Assembly (NCBI GenBank): GCA_020634975.1
Contig: JACKAQ010000001.1
Location: forward strand, 2,418,001 to 2,482,000
Direction of reading: 5' to 3'
DNA length: 64,000 nt
DNA from: JACKAQ01 sp020634975 [NCBI: Calditrichia bacterium]
GTDB taxonomy: Bacteria > Calditrichota > Calditrichia > RBG-13-44-9
Positions 7,356 through 16,542 of this stretch are shown here, piece by piece. The position numbers and the translations under genes are program-made. The notes beneath the pieces were generated by a model. It was not told the DNA's origin. It made no database searches and saw only the letters and a list, made by a program, of their open reading frames with translations. Every line of letters starts with the position of its first letter. Within the stretch, counting starts at the first letter, position 1.

Positions 7356-10040
7356 ATGAAGCTACGTCCGTTTGCACTCCTGTTTGTGATGATGACGGTA
7401 GGTTGCGGCGCCCTGTTTGGCGGGACAACCGGTAAAATTATCGGTCAGGTGAAAGATGCCAACTCCGGCGATCCGTTGCCTGCTGTCAACATCATTATTG
7501 AAAACACCTTTCTCGGCGCATCGACAGATATGGATGGTGCGTTCATGATTTTGAATGTGCCGCCGGGCGTTTACGAAGTCCGGGCAAATTACATCGGTTA
7601 CCGCGATGTGGTCGTCACCAGTGTGTCCGTCAGTGTGGATAAAACCACCACCGTAAATTTCGAACTGAGCGAATCCGTTGTGGAATCCGATGCGGTGGAA
7701 GTGGTGGCGGAGAAACCGCTGATCAAAAAAGATCTCACCTCAACCGAATCGATCATCACCAGCCAGGAAATCGAGAATTTACCGGTTGCCAGCTTCAGTG
7801 ATGTGGTCAATTTGCAAGCCGGTGTTGTGGAAGGGCACTTTCGCGGCGGTCGTACCGGCGAGGTGGTTTATCTGGTTAACGGTGTTTCCGTGAACGATGC
7901 CTATTCCGGCTCATTTGCCATCGAGGTGGAAAATAACGCTATTCAGGAATTGAGCGTGATCAGCGGAACGTTCAACGCGGAATACGGGCAGGCGATGTCC
8001 GGGATCGTTAACATCGTTACCAAAGAGGGCAGCGACAAACTGGAAGGCAACCTGAGCGCCTACACCGGCGATTACCTGAGCACAAACGACGATATTTTCT
8101 GGAATGTGGACGCCTTCAACCCGGTTTACAACCTTCAGGGCGATGTGAGCGGGCGCGTGCCCGGCATTCGCAAATTGAAATTTTTCGCCAGCGGGCGATA
8201 CCTGAAATCCGATGGCTATCTGTTTGGCCGCGATGTGTTTTCACCGACGGATGCATCCAATTTTAACAGCGATGCGAGCAACGACTGGGTGATTTCCGCG
8301 AAGGGCGAAACCTACGCTTTCAGCGAAGAAACCGCCGCGAACCTGATCGAATCCGCCGATTTTTTGCCGATGAACAGCGAAGAACGCTACACCGGTAACC
8401 TCAAGTTAATATTCCAACTTAGCTCCCGTGATAAATTGATTCTCGACGGCATTTACCAGAACCGCAACTGGCGGGAATACGATCACCGTTTCAAGCTCAA
8501 TCCCGAAGGCGATTACCGCCGCGATCAGGAATCGTACACCGGGATGTTTTTGTGGAATCGCGTGTTCAGCAGCCGCACGTTTATGGATCTGCGCGCCTCG
8601 CTGTTCAAAACCGATTATTTCCAGCGCGTATTTGATGAATATCTCGGCGATCAGTACGCGTCAACCGTTCGGCTGCAGGATGCCGGGGCGAACGCGTTCC
8701 TCACCGGCGGGCAGCAGATGTGGCATTTCGAGCGCTCCACCAAAACGATGCTGTTCAAACCGGATATCGTCAGCCAGGTCAACAAATCGCATCAGTTGAA
8801 GCTTGGCGCGGAATTTAAACAGCACGAATTGCAGATGAGCGAGTTCGAAGTGTTGCCGGATGTGCCGTCGCGCATCGCGCCGCTGACCTCGTTCAACCAC
8901 AACCAATACACCCGCAAGCCGGTGGAATTTGCCGTATATTTGCAGGATAAAATGGAGCTGAACGATCTGGTGATCAACGCCGGATTGCGGTACGATTATT
9001 TCGATCCGGACGGTGATATTCCCACGGATTTCCGGCAGCCGTCGGAAACCGAATATCGCGCAGCGGGCACCAGTTCGCAACTCAGCCCGCGCATCGGGAT
9101 TGCCCACTCAATTTCCGCGAGCGGAAAAATCCACATTTCCTACGGGCATTTTTTCCAGATTCCCAATTTTTTCTATCTGTATGTGAACCCGGAATTTGAT
9201 ATTTTTCCGTTGCAAAGCACGCCCTCACCGCCACCGCAATCGCTGCTGAACACGGTTGGAAACGCGGAATTAAAGCCACAAAAAACAGTGATTTACGAAA
9301 TCGGTTTGCAGCAGCAGATGGGCACGGATTTCGGCGTATCGCTTACCGCGTTCAATAAAGATATCCGCAATCTGCTGGGCGTGGAAGTGCTCCAAACCAT
9401 TCAGGGGCAAAAATACGGGCGATACATCAACCGCGATTACGGGTTTGTTCGCGGCATTACGCTGGAAGTGACGAAACGCCACAGTGCCGGCGTCAGCGCG
9501 ACCATCGATTACACCTATCAGGTGGCGCGCGGCAACGCATCCGACCCGAACACTGCGTTTCTGGATGCGCAAACCGATCCGCCCAACGAAACCGAAAAAG
9601 AATTTGTGCCGCTCGATTGGGATCGTACCCACCAAATCAACACGACCGTCACCATCGGCGATTTGGGAAATTACGCGCTGAGTATCATCGGGCGATACGG
9701 CAGCGGATTGCCCTACACACCCACATTCCAGAATGTGCAAACAGCCATCGAAAACAGCGCCCGTCGCCCGTCCGTGTTCAATGTGGATGCCTATATTTAC
9801 AAAAATCTGAAGTTTGGCGGATATGGCGCGCAACTGTTTGTGCGGGTGTTCAACCTGTTCGATCGCAAAAATGAGCGGGATGTTTACTCGGATACCGGTC
9901 GTGCCGGATACACGCTGGCACCGCTCTACACCGGCGGATTGCGCCCGCGCGGCGTGAACACGCTGGACGAATATTTCGTCCGCCCGGATTTTTATTCGCC
10001 CCCGCGCCAGATTCAGGTGGGGATGGAATTTAAGTTTTGA
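7356..10040 (+). CDS. TonB-dependent outer-membrane receptor with CarboxypepD-like N-domain
   Basis: The start is taken at 7356 because GGAG lies 10 bases upstream and MKLRPFALLFVMM begins the signal peptide; the frame is open from 7332. The mature protein starts with a carboxypeptidase-regulatory-like domain (GKIIGQVKDANSGDPLPAVN, to about residue 100). A TonB plug follows (SFSDVVNLQAGVVEG, YGQAMSGIVNIVTKEG) and then a 22-strand-type barrel ending QIQVGMEFKF. Its aromatic C-terminus is the barrel-assembly signal. The neighbours point to uptake of an oligosaccharide. It lacks the SusC signature and has no SusD partner, unlike the pair at 55.6-60 kb. Confidence 0.9.
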   Translation: MKLRPFALLFVMMTVGCGALFGGTTGKIIGQVKDANSGDPLPAVNIIIENTFLGASTDMDGAFMILNVPPGVYEVRANYIGYRDVVVTSVSVSVDKTTTVNFELSESVVESDAVEVVAEKPLIKKDLTSTESIITSQEIENLPVASFSDVVNLQAGVVEGHFRGGRTGEVVYLVNGVSVNDAYSGSFAIEVENNAIQELSVISGTFNAEYGQAMSGIVNIVTKEGSDKLEGNLSAYTGDYLSTNDDIFWNVDAFNPVYNLQGDVSGRVPGIRKLKFFASGRYLKSDGYLFGRDVFSPTDASNFNSDASNDWVISAKGETYAFSEETAANLIESADFLPMNSEERYTGNLKLIFQLSSRDKLILDGIYQNRNWREYDHRFKLNPEGDYRRDQESYTGMFLWNRVFSSRTFMDLRASLFKTDYFQRVFDEYLGDQYASTVRLQDAGANAFLTGGQQMWHFERSTKTMLFKPDIVSQVNKSHQLKLGAEFKQHELQMSEFEVLPDVPSRIAPLTSFNHNQYTRKPVEFAVYLQDKMELNDLVINAGLRYDYFDPDGDIPTDFRQPSETEYRAAGTSSQLSPRIGIAHSISASGKIHISYGHFFQIPNFFYLYVNPEFDIFPLQSTPSPPPQSLLNTVGNAELKPQKTVIYEIGLQQQMGTDFGVSLTAFNKDIRNLLGVEVLQTIQGQKYGRYINRDYGFVRGITLEVTKRHSAGVSATIDYTYQVARGNASDPNTAFLDAQTDPPNETEKEFVPLDWDRTHQINTTVTIGDLGNYALSIIGRYGSGLPYTPTFQNVQTAIENSARRPSVFNVDAYIYKNLKFGGYGAQLFVRVFNLFDRKNERDVYSDTGRAGYTLAPLYTGGLRPRGVNTLDEYFVRPDFYSPPRQIQVGMEFKF

Positions 10041-10061
10041 TCGTTTTTATGTTTGAAAAGG

Positions 10062-10180
10062 TCATTCCTGCGAATGCGCCGATGGCGCTCCTTCGGAGCA
10101 GGAATCTCCCGAATCTATAGGCAAAGCAAATTTGCGTTCCGCAAAAAGGAGATTCCGGGACAAACCCGGAACGACAGAAG
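10062..10180. repeat. REP-like hairpin pair, outward arrangement
   Basis: A TCATTCC...GGAATCTCC unit is followed by GGAGATTCC...GGAACGACA, both containing internal complementary arms. The order of the two orientations is opposite to that at 7205 and 26358. The pair fills most of the 197-base gap between two secreted-protein genes. Confidence 0.6.
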
Positions 10181-10237
10181 AAGCGTAAACGCTGAAATTT
10201 TGAATCAAATATTTACAAACACTTTTCCGAGCGACCT

Positions 10238-13200
10238 ATGAAATACAGACAGATCATCGGGTTTGCTGCGATGGCGATACTGCTGCTGAGCGGATCGGCA
10301 TTCAGCCAACGCGAACCGGACCCCAACACCGGCGATGCCAAATTTCGCCGCACCGGAACGATGGACGGAAACCTGGTGCGCTCCATTTACATCAACTGGG
10401 GCGAACTGGCACACTGGCCGGATTCGCCGTCCGGCGAATGGCCGAAAGGCACCGGTCATCAATATGTGGACGGCGTTGGGTTGATTGTGCAGGGGCGAAC
10501 CACCGACAACAGCGGCAACGTGATTTATCCCATGGAAACCCAATACCGTGAATTTGTGGACCGTGGTCCCAACGACGAGTTGTGGGGTTGGGCACCGCTG
10601 CCGGGCTATTTTAACGCGTTGGGCACCGAACCCGCCATGAGCGACGACGCGGAAACCTGGCCAACCAGCTGGCCGGATAAAGACGCAAGCTGGAGCGGCT
10701 ACTGGAACGGCTTTTTTGGCAAAGGCGTGCAAAATGCCGATCTGGAAACCTTTTTCGTGTTCGATGATGATCAGGACGAGGAATGGGATTTCCTGCCCGA
10801 TCCGTCCGATCCCGAACGGCGCGGCATGGGTATTGAGGTGGCTGCACGTTATTTCCAATGGTCGCAGGTGCTCGCGGAAGACGTGATTTTCGCGGTGTAT
10901 TTCATCACCAATGAGGGCCAAACCCAATACGACAGCACCTATTACAGTTTTTACATCGATTGGGGCGTTGGCGGCACAGACGACTCATCGGACGACACCG
11001 GCGATTACGACACATTTCTGGACATCGCATGGGCGTGGGATTTCGACGGATTTGGCTCGCCCGGACGCTGGAGTCCGGTTGGCGTGGTCGGGTTCGCGTT
11101 TCTGGAAAGCCCCGGCATTCAGGATGACGCGAACGATAACGACGACGACGGATTGGTGGACGAAGCCCGCGATTCCGGTCCCGGCACATTTCTCGATACG
11201 CCGCCATACGGCGTTGATGATCCTGCCAAATTTCAGGATTACTTTGGTTACGCACCGCGCCCGCACTGGAGCGGCGACGAAGACGGTGACTGGGCAGCCT
11301 ACACGGACATTAACGAAAACGGACAGTGGGACGATGGCGAAGCACTGAACGACGACGTTGGCGCGGACGGATTGGGTCCGAACAATTTTGGCTATCCCGG
11401 CCCGGATGACGGCGAAGGCGACGGCATGCCCACCGCCGGCGAACCGAATTTCGACTTCACCGACAAAGATGAATCCGACCAGATCGGTTTGACCGGATTC
11501 CGGATTTTCCCGGTGCACACCTACGAATTGTGGAACGAAAACCAAAACTGGGGCGTGTTCCGCTCTGCACCGCCGCCGCACAGCCAGCAGGTAACCGCCA
11601 ATTTGGGCATGTTTTTTTCCTCCGGCCCGTTTCCGCTGGTGCCCGGACAAACCGAAAACTATTCGATGGCGCTGCTGTTCGGCACGGATAAAGATGATCT
11701 GGTGCTCACGAAAAAAACCATTCAACAGATTTATAATGCAGACTATCGCTTCGCACGACCTCCTGACAAACCGCGCCTGTTATCGGCGATCCCCGGCAAT
11801 GGGCGCGTTATTTTGACCTGGGATACCAAAGCGGAGCAATCGTTCGACCCGTTTTTGCAGGAATTCGATTTTGAGGGCTACCGGATTTATCGCGCTACCG
11901 AGCCGGAATTTCTGGAAACGCGCCTGATTACAGATGCTTACGGTCGTGCCACTTTCCGCAAACCGATCGCACAATATGATCTCAAAAACGGTTGGAGCGG
12001 GCTGCACCCGATCGATATTTCCGGTGCGAATTTTGATCTCGGCACCAACAGCGGGCTGCGCCATTTCTTTATCGATACGAATGTGAAAAACGGGCAAACC
12101 TATTACTACGCTGTGGTTTCGTATGATCACGGATTGCTGGATACCAGCGCAACCGGCGCGTTTGTGGGACTGCCGCCGGCGGAGTGCACCAGCCTCATTC
12201 AAAAAGATGTCGCCGGAAATGTTACCGTGGATGTGAACACTGCGGTAGTTGTGCCGCGCGCACCGGCCGCCGGATTTGTGGAGCCAGGCGTTGCGGAAAA
12301 CAGCATTTTCCGGGAAACTGTCGGCACCGGCGATTTCCAGATCGATTTTCTGATTCCCGATTCCGTGCCGAACAATCACGAATACGAAATCGCGTTCGGC
12401 GATACGTCTTATTTTCACAATGCGGGCGCGTCGTATTATCAGGTGTGGGACGTGACCGGCAGTCAGCGCATCGCCAAAACCGATACGGTCTGGTTTGAGG
12501 ACGGCTCGCAATCGCCGATGTTCGACGGCATCGTGCTCACCCTCACCAACGATGCGGCGTCATTCAACGAAGCAAACAGCGGCTGGCTGGTTGGCGAAAG
12601 CACCTATCGCTGGCGCGTTACGCAAGATAAACGCTTTTCCGGACTGGATTTAAACATCGATTATCCGGCGGATTTCGAGATTACTTTTTCCGAAGAAATT
12701 GTGGATACCGCGATCAACCGGCTTGGTTTTCCGGCGCAGGTGCCCACCAAATTTAAGGTGTATAATGTCACCGAAGACGCTCAGGCGAACTTCCAGTTCC
12801 TCGAATATTACGAAAAAGACAACCAGTTGACGCCCTACATTCCCAATGTGCACAGTGCGGATTCCATCGAATCCGTAACGATTTGGGTGCCGGATACGCG
12901 TCCGGGCAATCCGCTGCGGCTGAAAACGACCTGGCAATTTTTCCTCGAAAAAGATGCGAACATCACCGAAAATATAGCGCCTGCTGCGGGCGATGTGTTT
13001 TACATCAACACCAAAAAGCCCTTCCGCAGCGGCGATGTCATCAAATTTACCACCCTCGGCAAAGGCTACGATGCGGACAAGGCAAAGGATGATCTGGAAA
13101 ATATCGCGGTGGTGCCCAATCCGTATGTGGTCACGGCATCGTGGGAAGAATCGTCGCCATTCCGTTTCGGGCGCGGTGAGCGGAAGATGTATTTCATCAA

Positions 13201-13408
13201 TTTACCGGCGGAATGCACCATTCGCATATACACCACGCGCGGCTATCTGGTGGATGAAATTGAGCACAGCAGCAGCATCGATAACGGACAAGAAGCCTGG
13301 AATCTGCTCAACAAGGACGGGCAGGAAATATCCTACGGCGTTTACATTTTCCACGTAACCGCACCGGGCATCGGTGAAAAAGTAGGCAAATTTGCAGTTA
13401 TAAAATAG
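10238..13408 (+). CDS. Large secreted protein with Fn3-like segment and sorting-type C-terminus
   Basis: The protein has 1056 residues and a signal peptide ending SGSAFSQ. The first half is rich in Trp, Asp and Gly, with calcium-loop-like runs such as DANDNDDDGLVDEA and DINENGQWDDGE. Near residue 510 a fibronectin-III-like segment starts (NGRVILTWDTKAE, YRIYRATEPEF). The end has VVPNPYVVTASW and a strand series ending GKFAVIK, a divergent form of the surface-sorting domain. No enzyme motif is visible. It lies between the TonB receptor and the PorV-like gene, so a surface or outer-membrane-associated role in glycan capture is plausible. I do not recognise a named family. Confidence 0.7.
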   Translation: MKYRQIIGFAAMAILLLSGSAFSQREPDPNTGDAKFRRTGTMDGNLVRSIYINWGELAHWPDSPSGEWPKGTGHQYVDGVGLIVQGRTTDNSGNVIYPMETQYREFVDRGPNDELWGWAPLPGYFNALGTEPAMSDDAETWPTSWPDKDASWSGYWNGFFGKGVQNADLETFFVFDDDQDEEWDFLPDPSDPERRGMGIEVAARYFQWSQVLAEDVIFAVYFITNEGQTQYDSTYYSFYIDWGVGGTDDSSDDTGDYDTFLDIAWAWDFDGFGSPGRWSPVGVVGFAFLESPGIQDDANDNDDDGLVDEARDSGPGTFLDTPPYGVDDPAKFQDYFGYAPRPHWSGDEDGDWAAYTDINENGQWDDGEALNDDVGADGLGPNNFGYPGPDDGEGDGMPTAGEPNFDFTDKDESDQIGLTGFRIFPVHTYELWNENQNWGVFRSAPPPHSQQVTANLGMFFSSGPFPLVPGQTENYSMALLFGTDKDDLVLTKKTIQQIYNADYRFARPPDKPRLLSAIPGNGRVILTWDTKAEQSFDPFLQEFDFEGYRIYRATEPEFLETRLITDAYGRATFRKPIAQYDLKNGWSGLHPIDISGANFDLGTNSGLRHFFIDTNVKNGQTYYYAVVSYDHGLLDTSATGAFVGLPPAECTSLIQKDVAGNVTVDVNTAVVVPRAPAAGFVEPGVAENSIFRETVGTGDFQIDFLIPDSVPNNHEYEIAFGDTSYFHNAGASYYQVWDVTGSQRIAKTDTVWFEDGSQSPMFDGIVLTLTNDAASFNEANSGWLVGESTYRWRVTQDKRFSGLDLNIDYPADFEITFSEEIVDTAINRLGFPAQVPTKFKVYNVTEDAQANFQFLEYYEKDNQLTPYIPNVHSADSIESVTIWVPDTRPGNPLRLKTTWQFFLEKDANITENIAPAAGDVFYINTKKPFRSGDVIKFTTLGKGYDADKAKDDLENIAVVPNPYVVTASWEESSPFRFGRGERKMYFINLPAECTIRIYTTRGYLVDEIEHSSSIDNGQEAWNLLNKDGQEISYGVYIFHVTAPGIGEKVGKFAVIK

Positions 13409-13423
13409 ATTCGATCAATGTAG

Positions 13424-13500
13424 AGACGATTCATGAATCGTCTAAATTTAATATTCATGTATACGAACAAAGTAGGTGGAGACAATACATGAATTGTCTC
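13424..13500. repeat. Two short palindromic hairpins in the intergenic gap
   Basis: 13424-13443 reads AGACGATTCATGAATCGTCT and is a perfect palindrome. 13479-13500 has near-perfect arms GAGACAAT and ATTGTCTC around CATGA. Both belong to the family seen at 43828 and 51386. They lie in the leader of the PorV-like gene. Confidence 0.6.
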
Positions 13501-13577
13501 TATCCGATAAATTGTATTTACACCATAATCGTACGAATACCAAAATCGATAACCCTGAAACCCTCAGGCAAAGCGTC

Positions 13578-14600
13578 ATGAAGCGAATAAAACACATAAT
13601 AACCGGTTGGTTGATGATAACCGGGCTGGTTTTCGGGCAAACCGGCGAAGTGACCAATGTGGGCACCACCGCCGCGTCATTTTTGGAAATTGGCGTTGGC
13701 GCCCGCGCCATCGGGATGGGCGGCGCGTTTGTCGCTACCGCCAACGATGCCAGCGCCATGTACTGGAACCCTGCGGGGTTGGGATTTCTGTCGCGTCCGG
13801 AAATGATGTTCGTCCATGTGGACTGGCTGGCGGATATCGATTTCGATTTCGCCGGTGCAATGTTCCCGTTGGGACGATTCGGCACGCTCGGTGCCAGCCT
13901 CACCAGCCTTAATATGGGCGAAATGCTGGTTCGTACGGTTGATCAACCGGATGGTACCGGTGAGTTTTTCCAGGCCGGCGATCTCGCGCTGCAACTGTCA
14001 TATGCACTGCCGCTCAACCAGCAATTTTCGGTGGGGATGAACGTCAAATACATCTACCAGAAAATCTGGAAAGAAACCGCCAACGGCTTTGCCGTGGATA
14101 TCGGTACGCTCTACAAAACCGGTTACAACGGGTTGCGCATCGGCGCGTCGTTGACCAATTTTGGCACGGATATGAAGCTCAGCGGCGAAGATTTGTTGGT
14201 CTATCACGATATCGACCCGAACATCCAGGGCAACAACGACCGCGTATTTGCCACGCTGGAAACGCGCTCGTGGCCGCTGCCGCTCAATTTTCAGGCGGGT
14301 ATCGCAATGGAAGTGATGCAGCAGGAAAACCACCGCATCACCGTTGCCACAGAAGCGATGCATCCCAAAAATAACACCGAAAGCGTGCACGCCGGTTTCG
14401 AATATGCGTTCCGCGAACTGTTCTTTTTGCGCGGCGGTTACCGCAATCTGTTCCTGAAAGATAGTGAGGAAGGGCTGACGCTCGGCGCGGGATTTTCCAC
14501 CCGGTTTTTGAACAACTTGCGCACCACGCTGGATTACGCGTACGCCGATTTCGGGCGGCTGGAAAACGTGCACCGTTTCGCCTTTTTGATTCAATTTTGA
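13578..14600 (+). CDS. PorV/PorQ-like outer-membrane protein
   Basis: The protein has 340 residues from ATG 13578, which gives a clean signal peptide (MKRIKHIITGWLMITGLVFGQ); the frame is open from 13476. The mature start contains SFLEIGVGARAIGMGGAFVA and ASAMYWNPAGLG, the diagnostic N-terminal pattern of the PorV/PorQ (UPF0164) family. The remaining sequence is an amphipathic barrel ending AFLIQF. In type IX secretion PorV shuttles cargo to the surface, but FCB genomes carry many paralogs of unknown role. Its place among genes for sorted secreted proteins suits export or attachment of those proteins. Confidence 0.85.
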   Translation: MKRIKHIITGWLMITGLVFGQTGEVTNVGTTAASFLEIGVGARAIGMGGAFVATANDASAMYWNPAGLGFLSRPEMMFVHVDWLADIDFDFAGAMFPLGRFGTLGASLTSLNMGEMLVRTVDQPDGTGEFFQAGDLALQLSYALPLNQQFSVGMNVKYIYQKIWKETANGFAVDIGTLYKTGYNGLRIGASLTNFGTDMKLSGEDLLVYHDIDPNIQGNNDRVFATLETRSWPLPLNFQAGIAMEVMQQENHRITVATEAMHPKNNTESVHAGFEYAFRELFFLRGGYRNLFLKDSEEGLTLGAGFSTRFLNNLRTTLDYAYADFGRLENVHRFAFLIQF

Positions 14601-14617
14601 TGGTTGAATTTTTGTAG

Positions 14618-14638
14618 AGGCGTGCCACCGGCACGTCT
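14618..14638. repeat. Short hairpin after the PorV-like gene
   Basis: AGGCGTGCC and GGCACGTCT are complementary (one G-T pair) around ACC. There is no clear T-run, so a terminator role is doubtful. It belongs to the dispersed hairpin family noted at 7143 and 13424. Confidence 0.5.
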
Positions 14639-14694
14639 TAATATGCGGCAATAATACGCATACATACATTCCAAACGTATTCTTCAGGTTGATA

Positions 14695-15978
14695 ATGAAA
14701 CATCATTTCATTGCCACATTATTGTTGATTGTCTTGCTCCTCTCTGCTTGCGGCAGCCGTCAGCGAAACGATAGCGAAATCATTTACTGGTCGTCCAACA
14801 ACACCTACGAAATCAAATTCGCCGATGAAGTTGTGCAACGCTGGAATGCCGGAAACGCCGGACATCCGGTGCACAACCAGCCCGTGCCCGAAGGACAATC
14901 CAGCGAGGAAGTGATTTTGGCGGCGGTCGTCGGCAAAACCACGCCGGACATTTATTCCAACATGTGGCAGGGCGATGTGGAGGCATACGCGCAGGCTGGT
15001 GCGCTGGTCGCGCTGGACACACTGCCGGGATTTTGGGAATATATTTACGAACGCTGCGACAGCGCCGTGGTGGAGGAAATCCGCTCGCTCGACGGTCATA
15101 TTTACCAGATTCCCTGGAAAGTCAACCCGATCATGCTCATTTACAACACCAACGAAATGCGCAACATCGGGTTCGATTCGCCGCCGCAAACCTACAGCGA
15201 ATTTATCCGCGCCGGTGCCGAATTCAAAACGGACAGCGACGGCGACGGCTATGTGGATCGCTGGGTGGGCTATGCCAACGTGCAGGTGACCTGGTGGCAA
15301 CGGTTTTTCGATTTTTATCCGCTGTATCTGGCGGCATCGAATGGCGGCTCGCTGGTGCGCGGCAACGAGGTGATGTTTGACAATGCGCATGCCGTGACCA
15401 CGTTTCGATTTCTGCGTAAGTTATATGAAAACAAATACTTCGCGCAGGAACGGCTGGACGCGCGACAGGACCCGTTTTTGTCAGGCGTGATCGCCACGCG
15501 CTTCACCGGTCCGTGGGAAATCGCCCATGCCGAAAGCTTCAAACCGGAGGGATTCGACTATGCGTTTTCCGGCATGCCCGTGCCGGATGATCATTCCGGC
15601 GCAGCGTACACCTACGGCGACCCCAAAAATTTGGTTATTTTCAACACCTGCCCGAATCCCCGAAAAGCGTGGGAATTTGTAAAATTTTTGACGAATCGCG
15701 AGAACGATTTGCGATTGCTGGAATTGACCAATCAGCTCCCTCGCCGGAAAAATCTATTCGAAGATGCACAGTTCGCACCGTATTTTGCGGCTAATCCCAA
15801 AATGATTCCTTTCGCGAAACAGGCGCAATTTGTGCGTGGCACAGATCCGTGTCCGGTACTGAAAGAGGTGTTCGACATCATTTCGCAAGAATACGAAGCC
15901 TGCGTGATTTATGGCGTCAAAACCCCGGAAAACGCCGTTGCGGACGCAGCGCAGGCCGTACGGTTGTTGTTGATGTGA
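14695..15978 (+). CDS. Sugar ABC transporter substrate-binding lipoprotein
   Basis: The protein has 427 residues from ATG 14695. The lipobox LLSAC puts the lipidated Cys at residue 19. The body is a family-1 extracellular solute-binding protein (YWSSNNTYEIKFADEVVQRWN, TPDIYSNMWQGDVEAYAQAGALV, WKVNPIMLIYNTNEM, GPWEIAH). An unusual Asp-rich loop KTDSDGDGYVDRW near residue 180 looks like a calcium-binding EF-hand-like loop. It captures an oligosaccharide in the periplasm for the two permeases downstream. The local enzymes suggest a manno-oligosaccharide or related glycan. Confidence 0.9.
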   Translation: MKHHFIATLLLIVLLLSACGSRQRNDSEIIYWSSNNTYEIKFADEVVQRWNAGNAGHPVHNQPVPEGQSSEEVILAAVVGKTTPDIYSNMWQGDVEAYAQAGALVALDTLPGFWEYIYERCDSAVVEEIRSLDGHIYQIPWKVNPIMLIYNTNEMRNIGFDSPPQTYSEFIRAGAEFKTDSDGDGYVDRWVGYANVQVTWWQRFFDFYPLYLAASNGGSLVRGNEVMFDNAHAVTTFRFLRKLYENKYFAQERLDARQDPFLSGVIATRFTGPWEIAHAESFKPEGFDYAFSGMPVPDDHSGAAYTYGDPKNLVIFNTCPNPRKAWEFVKFLTNRENDLRLLELTNQLPRRKNLFEDAQFAPYFAANPKMIPFAKQAQFVRGTDPCPVLKEVFDIISQEYEACVIYGVKTPENAVADAAQAVRLLLM

Positions 15979-15981
15979 AAC

Positions 15982-16535
15982 GGTGTTATTGTGTTCTGGT
16001 GTTTGGGTGTTATCGTGAAAAATGGAGAAAGATTTGGCGAAAGTTGAACGGTTTGAGGATTTGATTTGCTGGCAAAAAGCCCGGGTTCTGGTTCGGGAGA
16101 TTTATTCCCTGACCCGGCATGATCATTTTTCGAGGGATTTTCGTTTGCGCGATCAGCTTCGTTCAGCAGCAGTTTCTGTGATGTCCAACATCGCAGAAGG
16201 CTTCGCCCGGTTTCACAAACGCGATTTTATCCGGTTTCTGGATATTGCCCAAAGCTCAGCCGCGGAAGTCAGCAGCTTGTTGTATGTTGTCGTCGATCAA
16301 AATTTGGTGCAGCAAAGTGACATTCAAAAAATCCGGCAATTGACGGATGATACCCGGAAAGTTACCCTCGGACTACTCAGATATGTCAAAAAATCGATAG
16401 AAAATGATGCAACTGTCATCAAAGAACCCGACCAAACATACGGCTTTGCCCAAAAAAATGAGTCAATCGAAATACCTGATAACTTCATAAATACCAGCAA
16501 CTAAAACACGAAAACACAACAACACGAAAACACGA
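15982..16535. mobile_element. Putative four-helix-bundle gene cassette with inverted flanks
   Basis: Left flank TGTTATTGTGTTCTGG continues with GTGTTTGGGTGTTATCGTG. Right flank has ACACGAAAACACAACAACAC and more of the same. The two are imperfect reverse complements around the 16022-16504 gene. No transposase is present. Calling this a cassette is inference based on the second copy with its own inverted flanks. Confidence 0.35.
16022..16504 (+). CDS. Four-helix-bundle protein (S23/IVS-encoded protein family)
   Basis: The protein has 160 residues with the family core FEDLICWQKARVLVREIYSLT, LRDQLRSAAVSVMSNIAEGFAR and FIRFLDIAQSSAAEVSSLLY. This family was first seen in proteins encoded by intervening sequences in spirochaete 23S rRNA and is related in fold to the Avd protein of diversity-generating retroelements. 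Its function is unknown. It interrupts the importer operon between binding protein and permeases. GT-rich sequence lies before it (15982-16016) and AC-rich sequence after it (16504-16535), roughly an inverted arrangement. A second copy lies at 45036. The C-terminal 30 residues extend beyond the usual length. Confidence 0.85.
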   Translation: MEKDLAKVERFEDLICWQKARVLVREIYSLTRHDHFSRDFRLRDQLRSAAVSVMSNIAEGFARFHKRDFIRFLDIAQSSAAEVSSLLYVVVDQNLVQQSDIQKIRQLTDDTRKVTLGLLRYVKKSIENDATVIKEPDQTYGFAQKNESIEIPDNFINTSN

Positions 16536-16542
16536 TCCGCCC

